Assembly (NCBI GenBank): GCA_947455695.1
Contig: CANGRN010000050.1
Coordinates: 1-7,632, forward strand
Direction of reading: 5' to 3'
From: Alphaproteobacteria bacterium
GTDB taxonomy: Bacteria > Pseudomonadota > Alphaproteobacteria > Micropepsales > Micropepsaceae
DNA: 7,632 bases
Program-made: the position numbers and the translations under genes
The notes under the pieces: generated by a model
The model's database searches: none
What the model was told of the DNA's origin: nothing
The model's input: the letters and a program-made list of their open reading frames with translations, nothing else
Part shown: positions 1-7,632 of the stretch, piece after piece
How the letters are laid out: each line of letters opens with the position of its first letter
How positions within the stretch are numbered: the stretch's first letter is position 1

Positions 1-561
1 AGATAGTGGAGGACAGGGGCCAGCCCAGATGCTGGGCCGACACCAGGATAAGAGAGTCGGTGCAGAGCAGCGCGACGCGATAGCCGATGGTGTTGGCGGA
101 GGTGAGAAGCCCCAGCTCGTCCGGGCTTTTGGCGATCTCGATCCGCCAGGCCGATATGGCGATGTCCTGGGTGGCCGACGCGAAGGCGACCAGCAGGGCG
201 CATGCCCCCAGCACCGTCAGGCCGTGACTGGTTCCCACCATCGCCATGGCGATGAGACCGACCGCCGTGAGCACCTGGGACAGCACCATCCAGCCCCGCC
301 GCTGGCCCAGGAACTTGAGCGTGGGCACGCGGTCCAGCAGCGGCGACCAGGCAAATTGCAGGGAATAGGCGATGCCGACCCAGGAAATGAATCCGATGGC
401 CTTGAGGGTGGTGCCCTCATCGCGCAGCCAGAAGCCGAACGTGTTGCCCACCAGCAGGAAGGGCAAACCCGACGAAAAGCCCAGCGCCAGCATCACCAGC
501 ACACGCGGACTGAGATAATCCTTGAATGTATGGCGCTTGCGCGCCGACGCCCCCGAAGCGG

Positions 562-565
<4 letters not shown>
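1..565 (-). CDS. AmpG-like MFS permease (muropeptide transporter family), 3' end cut by window edge
   Basis: AmpG-family permeases of the major facilitator superfamily sit in the inner membrane and carry anhydromuropeptides (GlcNAc-anhMurNAc peptides) from periplasm to cytoplasm for peptidoglycan recycling. Only the first 188 codons are present; the gene leaves the window at base 1. The start is the ATG at 565-563, and translation begins MTASGASARKRHTFKDYLSP. Recognisable AmpG features follow: an N-terminal helix with LALGFSSGLPFLLVGNTFGF (about residues 28-47), then WLRDEG, a second helix ending in SPLLDRVP, the loop FLGQRRGWM, and later ATQDIAISAWRIE and ELGLLTSANTIGYRVALL. Several hydrophobic helices are visible. 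The ATG overlaps the TGA of the upstream kinase gene (ATGA), and no good Shine-Dalgarno lies at normal distance, so translation is probably coupled to the kinase. I am confident of the family. The substrate is inferred, because AmpG-like proteins vary and the C-terminal half cannot be seen. Confidence 0.87.
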
Positions 566-2901
<2,336 letters not shown>

Positions 2902-3156
2902 CTTCGGATACGGCCTTATTGCTGGGTTTCCGGGCCCAGTGTGCCCTCGGTTACCTTCAGAAACGCTTAAAGTTCCGGATGTTTTGTTAACCCGGAAGGC
3001 GGGTGGCCGGCAGGACCCGGAAAATCCGAAAATATAGCTAAAACAATGGCTTGTGGCCGAGTTCCGGCACCGTCACAAAAGCTTTGCAAGACTGTGATGT
3101 TCGTGGCGTGGGCGGGGTGTGAATTGCGCCCGATTACGACTTCCCGGGGCCGTTTT
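2902..3156. promoter_or_regulatory. Divergent intergenic control region between the kinase gene and pstC
   Basis: About 255 bases separate the kinase start from the preferred pstC start, so promoters for both leftward and rightward units should lie here. The segment 3000-3050 is clearly AT-richer than its surroundings and holds a short partial repeat (AAAATCCG then AAAAT). TATATT on the minus strand and TATAGC on the plus strand, both near 3032-3039, are possible -10 elements, but neither has a convincing -35 at 17 bases. A GTTAAC palindrome lies at 2986-2991. A Pho-box-like pair of half-sites is listed separately. The function of the region follows from gene layout, not from a clear promoter match. 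Confidence 0.5.
3070..3098 (+). promoter_or_regulatory. Weak Pho-box-like half-site pair upstream of pstC (possible PhoB site)
   Basis: PhoB binds direct repeats resembling CTGTCAT at 11-base spacing. Here CCGTCAC (3070-3076, 5 of 7 matches) and CTGTGAT (3092-3098, 6 of 7) lie 22 bases apart, exactly two repeat periods, but the unit expected between them (from 3081) does not match. A further 4-of-7 match, GTGGCGT, follows at 3103-3109. Position upstream of a pst operon fits a PhoB site. The sequence match alone is weak, and the same bases also form an inverted TCACA/TGTGA pair, so another regulator is possible. A PhoB promoter would need a -10 shortly downstream; the only candidates around 3118-3136 are poor. 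Confidence 0.3.
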
Positions 3157-4140
3157 TTGACAGATATCAGTTTGAGCGAAACGTCTGCCCTTACCGCCAG
3201 AGTCGAAACCGCGCGCAAGGCGGGGGCGGGGGATTTTCGCTTCCGCATGATGGCGCTGGCCGCGGCGCTGGCCGTGCTGGCAATCTTTGCGGGCGTCATC
3301 ACCTCGCTGGTCTTTGGCTCCATTCCGGCGTTCAAGGAATTCGGCTTCGGCTTCATCACCACCGAGGCCTGGAGCCCGACCCGCGAACGCTTCGGCGCGC
3401 TGGCGCCCATCTATGGCACCCTGGTCACCAGCATCATCGCCATGGTCATCGCCGTGCCGGTGGGCATCGGCATCGCCATTTTCCTCACCGACCTTTGCCC
3501 GCGGATGCTGCGCCGCCCGATCGGCATTGCCGTGGAGCTGTTGGCCGGCATTCCCTCCATCATCTATGGCATCTGGGGCTTCTTCGTCTTCGCGCCCTGG
3601 TTCCAGCTGCATGTGCAGGAACCGGTCGCCACGGCGGTCGCCGACATACCGGTGCTGGGCACCCTGTTCGGCGGCGTGACCTTCGGCATCGGCACCTTCA
3701 CCGCCGGCCTGATCCTGTCGATCATGATCCTGCCCTTCATCTCGGCAGTGACCCGCGACGTGCTGGAAACCGTGCCCAGCGTGTTGAAGGAAGCGTCCTA
3801 TGGCCTGGGCGCCACCAGCTGGGAAGTGATGTGGAAAGTGTGCCTGCCCTTCTGCCAGACCGGCGTGGTGGGCGGCGCCATGCTGGCGCTGGGCCGCGCC
3901 CTGGGCGAAACCATGGCCGTCACCTTCGTGATCGGCAACGCCCACAAGATCGCGCCATCCCTGTTCGCGCCGGGCACCTCCATCTCGGCCAGCATCGCCA
4001 ACGAATTCACCGAAGCCACCGGAGACCTGTATCGCTCCGCGTTGATCGAGTTGGGACTTCTTCTTTTTGTCATCACCTTCATCGTCCTGGCCTGCGCCCA
4101 GCTGATGCTGCGCCAGATGGAAAAGGGCAAGGGGAAGTAA
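3157..4140 (+). CDS. pstC: Phosphate ABC transporter, inner-membrane permease subunit PstC
   Basis: PstC pairs with PstA to form the membrane channel of the PstSCAB high-affinity phosphate importer. From the TTG at 3157 the product is 327 residues, close to the roughly 319 of the E. coli protein. A short cytoplasmic tail is followed by a first helix (about 31-54) and then landmarks of PstC: FGALAPIYGTLVTS (79-92), AVELLAGIPSIIYGIWG (125-141), FGIGTFTAGLILSIMILPF (176-194), the EAA-type coupling loop that contacts the ATPase, KEASYGLGATSWEV (211-224), and GRALGETMAVTFVIGN (246-261). About six helices are expected. The frame stays open to an ATG at 3046, which would add 37 residues (starting MACGRVPAPSQ) that look unlike a PstC N-terminus and would place the Pho-like site inside the gene. 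TTG lacks a clear Shine-Dalgarno, so in-frame ATG 3097 or ATG 3247 remain possible. The pstA start codon follows the stop directly. Confidence 0.94.
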   Translation: MTDISLSETSALTARVETARKAGAGDFRFRMMALAAALAVLAIFAGVITSLVFGSIPAFKEFGFGFITTEAWSPTRERFGALAPIYGTLVTSIIAMVIAVPVGIGIAIFLTDLCPRMLRRPIGIAVELLAGIPSIIYGIWGFFVFAPWFQLHVQEPVATAVADIPVLGTLFGGVTFGIGTFTAGLILSIMILPFISAVTRDVLETVPSVLKEASYGLGATSWEVMWKVCLPFCQTGVVGGAMLALGRALGETMAVTFVIGNAHKIAPSLFAPGTSISASIANEFTEATGDLYRSALIELGLLLFVITFIVLACAQLMLRQMEKGKGK

Positions 4141-5013
4141 ATGACGGTCGCCGCATCGCGCACCTCGCAAATGCTGTATTTCCGTCGCCGCCTGGCCAAC
4201 ACGGTGTTCATCCTGCTGTCCACCTGCGCGGCGATCTTCGGCCTGGTCTGGCTGACCTTCATCCTTGGCGGCCTTCTGGTGGACGGCGTCTCGGCGCTGT
4301 CGCCGACCCTGTTCACTGAAATCACGCCGCCGCCGGGCAGCAAGGGCGGCCTTGCCAACGCCATCGGCGGCAGCATCCTGATGAGCCTGATCGCGGTCCT
4401 GGTCGGCACGCCCATCGGGTTGTTCGCCGGCACCTACCTGGCGGAATATGCCCGTCACGGCCGGCTCGCTTTTGTGGTGCGCTTCGTCAACGACATCCTG
4501 CTGTCGGCGCCGTCCATCGTCATCGGCCTGTTCGTCTATGAACTGGTGGTTGTGCGCATGGGCCATTTCTCCGGCTGGGCCGGCGCCGCCGCCCTGGCCG
4601 TGATCGTCATCCCGGTGGTGGTGCGCACCACCGAGAACATGCTGCTCCTGGTGCCGAACGGACTGCGCGAAGCGGCCAGCGCGCTGGGCGCGCCGCAGAA
4701 TTTCGTCATCAAGCTGGTGACCTGGAAGGCCGCCCGCGCCGGCATCATCACCGGCATATTGCTGGCGGTGGCCCGTATCTCCGGCGAAACCGCGCCGCTG
4801 CTGTTCACCGCGCTCGGCAACAGCGGCTGGAGCTGGGATGCCGGCGCGATGAACCAGCCGATGGCGAGCCTGCCCGCCGTCATCTACACCTTCGCCACCG
4901 GGCCCTATGAAGAACAGCACGCCCTGGCCTGGGCCGGCGCGCTGCTGATCACCGCCACGGTGCTGGTGCTTTCGATCCTTGCCCGCCTGCTTGAAAACAA
5001 GAAACGGACCTGA
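4141..5013 (+). CDS. pstA: Phosphate ABC transporter, inner-membrane permease subunit PstA
   Basis: This is the second membrane subunit of the phosphate importer and forms a heterodimer with PstC. The 290-residue product has a usual PstA length. It shows an N-terminal helix (about 19-43), a periplasmic segment with [20 protein letters not shown] (59-78), permease-core helices with [16 protein letters not shown] (89-104) and [15 protein letters not shown] (120-134), the EAA coupling loop [11 protein letters not shown] (175-185), and the conserved [17 protein letters not shown] (211-227), followed by a last helix (about 262-284). The ATG comes immediately after the pstC TAA with no gap. A good Shine-Dalgarno (GGGGAAG) sits at the end of pstC, which supports this start and tight co-expression. 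pstB begins 3 bases after the stop. No anomaly seen. Confidence 0.96.
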   Translation: MTVAASRTSQMLYFRRRLANTVFILLSTCAAIFGLVWLTFILGGLLVDGVSALSPTLFTEITPPPGSKGGLANAIGGSILMSLIAVLVGTPIGLFAGTYLAEYARHGRLAFVVRFVNDILLSAPSIVIGLFVYELVVVRMGHFSGWAGAAALAVIVIPVVVRTTENMLLLVPNGLREAASALGAPQNFVIKLVTWKAARAGIITGILLAVARISGETAPLLFTALGNSGWSWDAGAMNQPMASLPAVIYTFATGPYEEQHALAWAGALLITATVLVLSILARLLENKKRT

Positions 5014-5016
5014 TCC

Positions 5017-5823
5017 ATGGACACCGCAGTTCATCTGACCCCCGAACATCAGGCCGCCACTGGCGCGGGCGACAAGGCCAAGATCGACATCAAGGATCTG
5101 AGCTTCTTCTACGGCGCCACCAAGGCGCTGAAGAACATCACCCTGCCCCTGATGGAGCGGAAGGTGACGGCCTTCATCGGTCCGTCGGGCTGCGGCAAGT
5201 CCACCTTGCTGCGCGCCATCAACCGCATTTTCGAGCTGTATCCCAACCAGCGGGCGGAAGGCGAAGTCCTGATGGACGGCGAGAACCTGCTCAAGACCAA
5301 GGATCTCAACCTGCTGCGCGCGCGCATCGGCATGGTGTTCCAGAAACCCACGCCGTTCCCCATGTCGATCTATGACAACATCGCCTTCGGCATCAAACTG
5401 TATGAACGCATCCCGCGCTCGGAGATGGATGGCCGCGTCGAATCCGCTTTGACCCGCGCCGCTTTGTGGGGCGAGGTCAAGGACAAGCTGAACGCCTCGG
5501 GCCTGTCGCTGTCCGGCGGCCAGCAGCAGCGCCTGTGCATCGCGCGCAGCGTGGCCACCCGTCCCGAAGTGATCCTGATGGACGAGCCCTGCTCGGCACT
5601 GGACCCGATTTCCACCGCCAAGGTGGAGGAGCTGATCGAGGAACTGGCGGCCGACTACACCATCGTGATCGTCACCCACAACATGCAGCAGGCCAGCCGC
5701 GCCAGCGACTTCACCGCATTCATGTATCTGGGCGAGTTGATCGAATATGGGCCGACGGAAAAAATCTTCACCGCGCCCGACAACAAGCGGACGGAACAGT
5801 ATATCACCGGCCGCTTCGGTTGA
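5017..5823 (+). CDS. pstB: Phosphate ABC transporter ATP-binding protein PstB
   Basis: PstB is the cytoplasmic ATPase that powers phosphate import through PstCA, and in many bacteria the assembled transporter also signals phosphate sufficiency through PhoU to PhoR. All ABC motifs are intact in the 268-residue product: Walker [10 protein letters not shown] (55-63), Q loop Q109 in [12 protein letters not shown], signature LSGGQQQR (165-172), Walker B VILMDE (185-190), D loop SALD (193-196) and switch histidine H221 in VTHNMQQA. The [18 protein letters not shown] segment and the C-terminal ending QYITGRFG are typical of PstB rather than of general ABC ATPases. The N-terminal 20 residues are variable, as is common in this family. 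The ATG follows the pstA TGA by 3 bases and has only a weak Shine-Dalgarno, so coupling to pstA is likely. phoU, often the next gene, is absent: a terminator follows at once. Confidence 0.97.
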   Translation: MDTAVHLTPEHQAATGAGDKAKIDIKDLSFFYGATKALKNITLPLMERKVTAFIGPSGCGKSTLLRAINRIFELYPNQRAEGEVLMDGENLLKTKDLNLLRARIGMVFQKPTPFPMSIYDNIAFGIKLYERIPRSEMDGRVESALTRAALWGEVKDKLNASGLSLSGGQQQRLCIARSVATRPEVILMDEPCSALDPISTAKVEELIEELAADYTIVIVTHNMQQASRASDFTAFMYLGELIEYGPTEKIFTAPDNKRTEQYITGRFG

Positions 5824-5845
5824 TCCTGCGCAGATTGCGAACTGA

Positions 5846-5874
5846 AAAAGGCCGCCCTATTCGGGCGGCCTTTT
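5846..5874. terminator. Bidirectional intrinsic terminator between convergent pstB and symporter genes
   Basis: A perfect 12-base-pair stem, AAAAGGCCGCCC (5846-5857) with GGGCGGCCTTTT (5863-5874), closes a 5-base loop TATTC. Read on either strand it gives a GC-rich hairpin followed by a T-tract, the pattern of a rho-independent terminator, although the T-run is short (four). It lies 22 bases past the pstB stop and 4 bases from the stop of the convergent symporter gene, in a 55-base gap that holds nothing else. It therefore marks the 3' end of both operons and argues against readthrough into a distant phoU. Confidence 0.9.
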
Positions 5875-5878
5875 GCTT

Positions 5879-7423
5879 TCAGACGTAATCGGCCGCAAGC
5901 GTTTCATCGCGGAGCGATGCGTTGCCGGTGGCGCGCAAGACCAGCGTTGCCAGCCAGCTCACCACCAGGTTGACCAGCAGAGCGCTGAGCGCCGCGTAAC
6001 AGGGCACCGTCCATCCCAGAAGTGACAGCGGATAGACCGAGCTCTTGAAGCCCAGTTCCGCCACCATCCAGGTGCCGACGCCGACACCGGCCGCCCATCC
6101 CGCCAGCAGTCCCCTGGGATCAAGGCGCACATACAGGCCCAGCAGCACCGCCGGCACGGTCTGGCAGATCCAGATGCCGCCCAGCAATTGCAGCTGGATG
6201 GCGTAGGTGGTCTGCAATTCCAGCACGAAGAACAGCGCGCCCAGCTTGGCGGCGAAGGCCACCAGCTTGGCGACCTTGGCCTCGGTCTGCGGTGTGCAAT
6301 CAGGGGCGATGAAATCCTTGAAGATGTTGCGGGTGAACATGTTGCCGCAGGCGATGGCCATGATAGACGCTGGCATCAGCGCGCCGATGGCGATGGCCGC
6401 AAAGGCAAAGCCTGCGAACCATCCGGGGAACATGTGCAGGAACAGCGCCGGCACCGCAAAATTGTTGCCGAAGCTTTTGAAGCCCGCGGCATATTCCGGC
6501 ATCTCCTTCACGCCCGATGCGATGGCCATGTAGCCGAGCAGCGCGATCAGCGCGAGCGCCACCGAATAGGCAGGCAGCACGATGGCGTTGCGGCGGATGA
6601 CATGGCGGCTGGACGATGACAGCAGCCCGGTCACCGAATGGGGATACAGGAACAGCGCCAGCAGCGAACCGACGGCCAGCGACATATAGGCAAAGCCCGC
6701 GCCCAGGCTGCCTTCCGGCGCCGGCGGCAGCAGCAGCTGCTTGGGCGGGACCGCCGCGAAGATCTTGGCATAACCGCCCAGCTGCGCCGGGATGATGATG
6801 ATCGCCGCCAGCACGGTGATATAGACCAGCAAATCCTTCACCACCGCGATCAGCGCGGTGCCGCGCAGGCCCGAGGTATAAGTGAAAGCCGCCAGCACGC
6901 AGAAAGCCGCGATCAGCGGCACCGATACGCTGCCCAGCAACGGCAGGGTCACGGCATAATCCAGCCCCAGGGCCGCGATCACCACCTGCATGCCGACAAG
7001 CTGCAACGCGATATAGGGCATCACCGCCACCAGGCCGGTCACCGCCACCGCCAGCGCCAGCCCGCGATGGCCAAAACGCCCGCGCACGAAATCGGCCGCG
7101 GTGATGTAGCCGCGCTTGTGCGACACCGACCACAGGCGCGGAAACGCCATGAACAGCATCGGATACATCAGTGCGGCATAGGGGACGGCGAAGAAGCCGT
7201 TGGCGCCTGCGCCAAACATCAAGGCGGGCACCGCGATGAAGGTATAGGCGGTGTAGAGATCGCCGCCCAAAAGGAACCAGGTGATCAGGGTGCCGAAGCT
7301 GCGACCGCCCAGGCCCCATTCATGCAGCTGGGACAGATCCCCGGCGCGCCAGCGCGAACCAAACAGGCCCAGCAGCGCCACGAACAGGAACAGGGCCATG
7401 AAGACGATGATGGTGATGTTCAT
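5879..7423 (-). CDS. Sodium:solute symporter (SSS family), MctP-like monocarboxylate permease
   Basis: This 514-residue integral membrane protein belongs to the sodium/solute symporter family, which uses the LeuT fold to couple sodium or proton entry to solute uptake. About 13 hydrophobic helices are visible. Family landmarks are the first-core-helix region TWFLLGGDLYTAYTFIAVPA (48-67), the loop RGYITAADFVRGRFG (104-118), TYTSGLRGTALIAVVKDLLV (181-200) and FLYPHSVTGLLSSSS (258-272). The stretch IGALMPASIMAIACGNMFTR (346-365), running into NIFKDF, corresponds to the helix-8 sodium-site region. The helix-8 stretch and the linked DUF3311 gene resemble rhizobial MctP-type monocarboxylate (lactate, pyruvate, acetate class) permeases. 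This is from memory of the family, so the substrate is inference. The start chosen is the ATG at 7423, which overlaps the TGA of the DUF3311 gene as ATGA and has GAAGG just upstream. The open frame continues upstream for 49 codons, but that part overlaps the DUF3311 gene and is Arg/Pro/Ala-rich rather than membrane-like. Confidence 0.92.
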   Translation of the reverse strand: MNITIIVFMALFLFVALLGLFGSRWRAGDLSQLHEWGLGGRSFGTLITWFLLGGDLYTAYTFIAVPALMFGAGANGFFAVPYAALMYPMLFMAFPRLWSVSHKRGYITAADFVRGRFGHRGLALAVAVTGLVAVMPYIALQLVGMQVVIAALGLDYAVTLPLLGSVSVPLIAAFCVLAAFTYTSGLRGTALIAVVKDLLVYITVLAAIIIIPAQLGGYAKIFAAVPPKQLLLPPAPEGSLGAGFAYMSLAVGSLLALFLYPHSVTGLLSSSSRHVIRRNAIVLPAYSVALALIALLGYMAIASGVKEMPEYAAGFKSFGNNFAVPALFLHMFPGWFAGFAFAAIAIGALMPASIMAIACGNMFTRNIFKDFIAPDCTPQTEAKVAKLVAFAAKLGALFFVLELQTTYAIQLQLLGGIWICQTVPAVLLGLYVRLDPRGLLAGWAAGVGVGTWMVAELGFKSSVYPLSLLGWTVPCYAALSALLVNLVVSWLATLVLRATGNASLRDETLAADYV

Positions 7424-7623
7424 TTGCCTTCGCCCGACTTCTGGCCCTGCTGCCAGTAATAGACCGGCACGATGCACAGCGAGGTCAGCACGATGCCGAA
7501 GATCTGCCACCAGTAGAAAAAGGGAATGCCCAGAAGCTGGGGCTCGAGGCGGTTGTAGAACGGCACCCACCGGAAGGCGGCATAGGGCACCGCCAGGAAA
7601 AGATAGACAGGATGGAATTTCAC
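7420..7623 (-). CDS. Small DUF3311-family membrane protein, probable partner of the symporter
   Basis: The 67-residue product has two membrane helices (about 6-18, short, and 35-58) joined by a loop with WVPFYNRLEPQLLGIPFFYW (19-38), a pattern I recognise as DUF3311. Such small proteins are regularly encoded just before sodium:solute symporters, in the same way as YjcH before ActP or YhdT before PanF. They are suspected helper subunits, but their role is not established. The gene overlaps the symporter start by 4 bases (ATGA), so the two are almost certainly made together. The start used is a GTG at 7623, only 9 bases from the window edge. The frame is open to the edge, so a start further upstream, outside the window, cannot be excluded and the gene may be 5'-partial here. 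Confidence 0.82.
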   Translation of the reverse strand: MKFHPVYLFLAVPYAAFRWVPFYNRLEPQLLGIPFFYWWQIFGIVLTSLCIVPVYYWQQGQKSGEGK

Positions 7624-7632
7624 GCGGGGCCC

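Noticed and set aside
2967..2991. Two TTAA motifs as a possible CtrA site (TTAA-N7-TTAA)
   Set aside because: The spacing is 16 bases rather than 7, so this does not fit the full CtrA consensus. At most the second is a half-site (TTAAC).
3073..3097. TCACA/TGTGA inverted pair as a CRP site
   Set aside because: The half-sites are in the opposite order to the CRP consensus (TGTGA-N6-TCACA) and 15 bases apart.
3157..3162. TTGACA as a sigma-70 -35 element
   Set aside because: No -10-like hexamer follows at 16-18 bases, and the bases are better explained as the start of pstC (TTG ACA).
3073..5679. An 868-codon minus-strand open frame opposite pstC, pstA and pstB
   Set aside because: It crosses three well-supported genes and its product is low-complexity (His, Gln, Asp, Gly, Arg) without membrane or domain features. 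It is a codon-bias shadow.
6188..7459. Plus-strand open frames opposite the symporter (around 6188-6619 and 6638-7459)
   Set aside because: They have Gln/His/Arg-rich, low-complexity translations fully inside a convincing membrane protein gene on the other strand.
7424..7570. A 49-residue N-terminal extension of the symporter
   Set aside because: The extension overlaps the DUF3311 gene, is Arg/Pro-rich, and does not fit the membrane start of the family. ATG 7423 has the ATGA overlap and a GAAGG upstream.

Overview
The window looks like chromosomal DNA from a GC-rich Gram-negative bacterium, most likely an alphaproteobacterium. This rests on the high GC content, the style of the hybrid sensor kinase and the MctP-type symporter; the lineage is inference and I would not name a genus. 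Coding density is high. Six genes are supported in three transcription units, with no tRNA, rRNA, CRISPR array, insertion sequence or phage gene.

Left part (1-2901, minus strand): a two-gene unit reading leftward. A 779-residue membrane-anchored hybrid histidine kinase (PAS, HisKA, HATPase, a degenerate receiver, then a canonical receiver) is followed, with an ATGA stop/start overlap, by the first 188 codons of an AmpG-like MFS permease. AmpG proteins import anhydromuropeptides for peptidoglycan recycling. The permease runs off the left edge.

Middle (2902-5875, plus strand): a divergent intergenic region, then pstC-pstA-pstB, the two membrane subunits and the ATPase of the high-affinity phosphate ABC importer. 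They are packed almost without gaps and end in a strong perfect-stem terminator. No pstS (periplasmic phosphate-binding protein) and no phoU lie next to them here, so these must be encoded elsewhere or replaced. A weak Pho-box-like pair of half-sites lies upstream of pstC. The most likely pstC start is a TTG at 3157, not the upstream ATG at 3046.

Right part (5879-7623, minus strand, convergent with pst): a small DUF3311-type membrane protein followed, again with an ATGA overlap, by a 514-residue sodium:solute symporter of the MctP-like monocarboxylate permease type. The terminator at 5846-5874 is symmetrical (A-tract/stem/T-tract), so it can stop both the pst operon and the symporter operon.

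Taken together this is a signalling and nutrient-uptake neighbourhood: phosphate import, probable organic-acid import, cell-wall recycling import and a sensor kinase. I did not find a clearly new system. The points most worth checking are the kinase-AmpG translational coupling, the degenerate internal receiver domain, the pstCAB set without pstS or phoU, and the shared control region between the kinase and pst.
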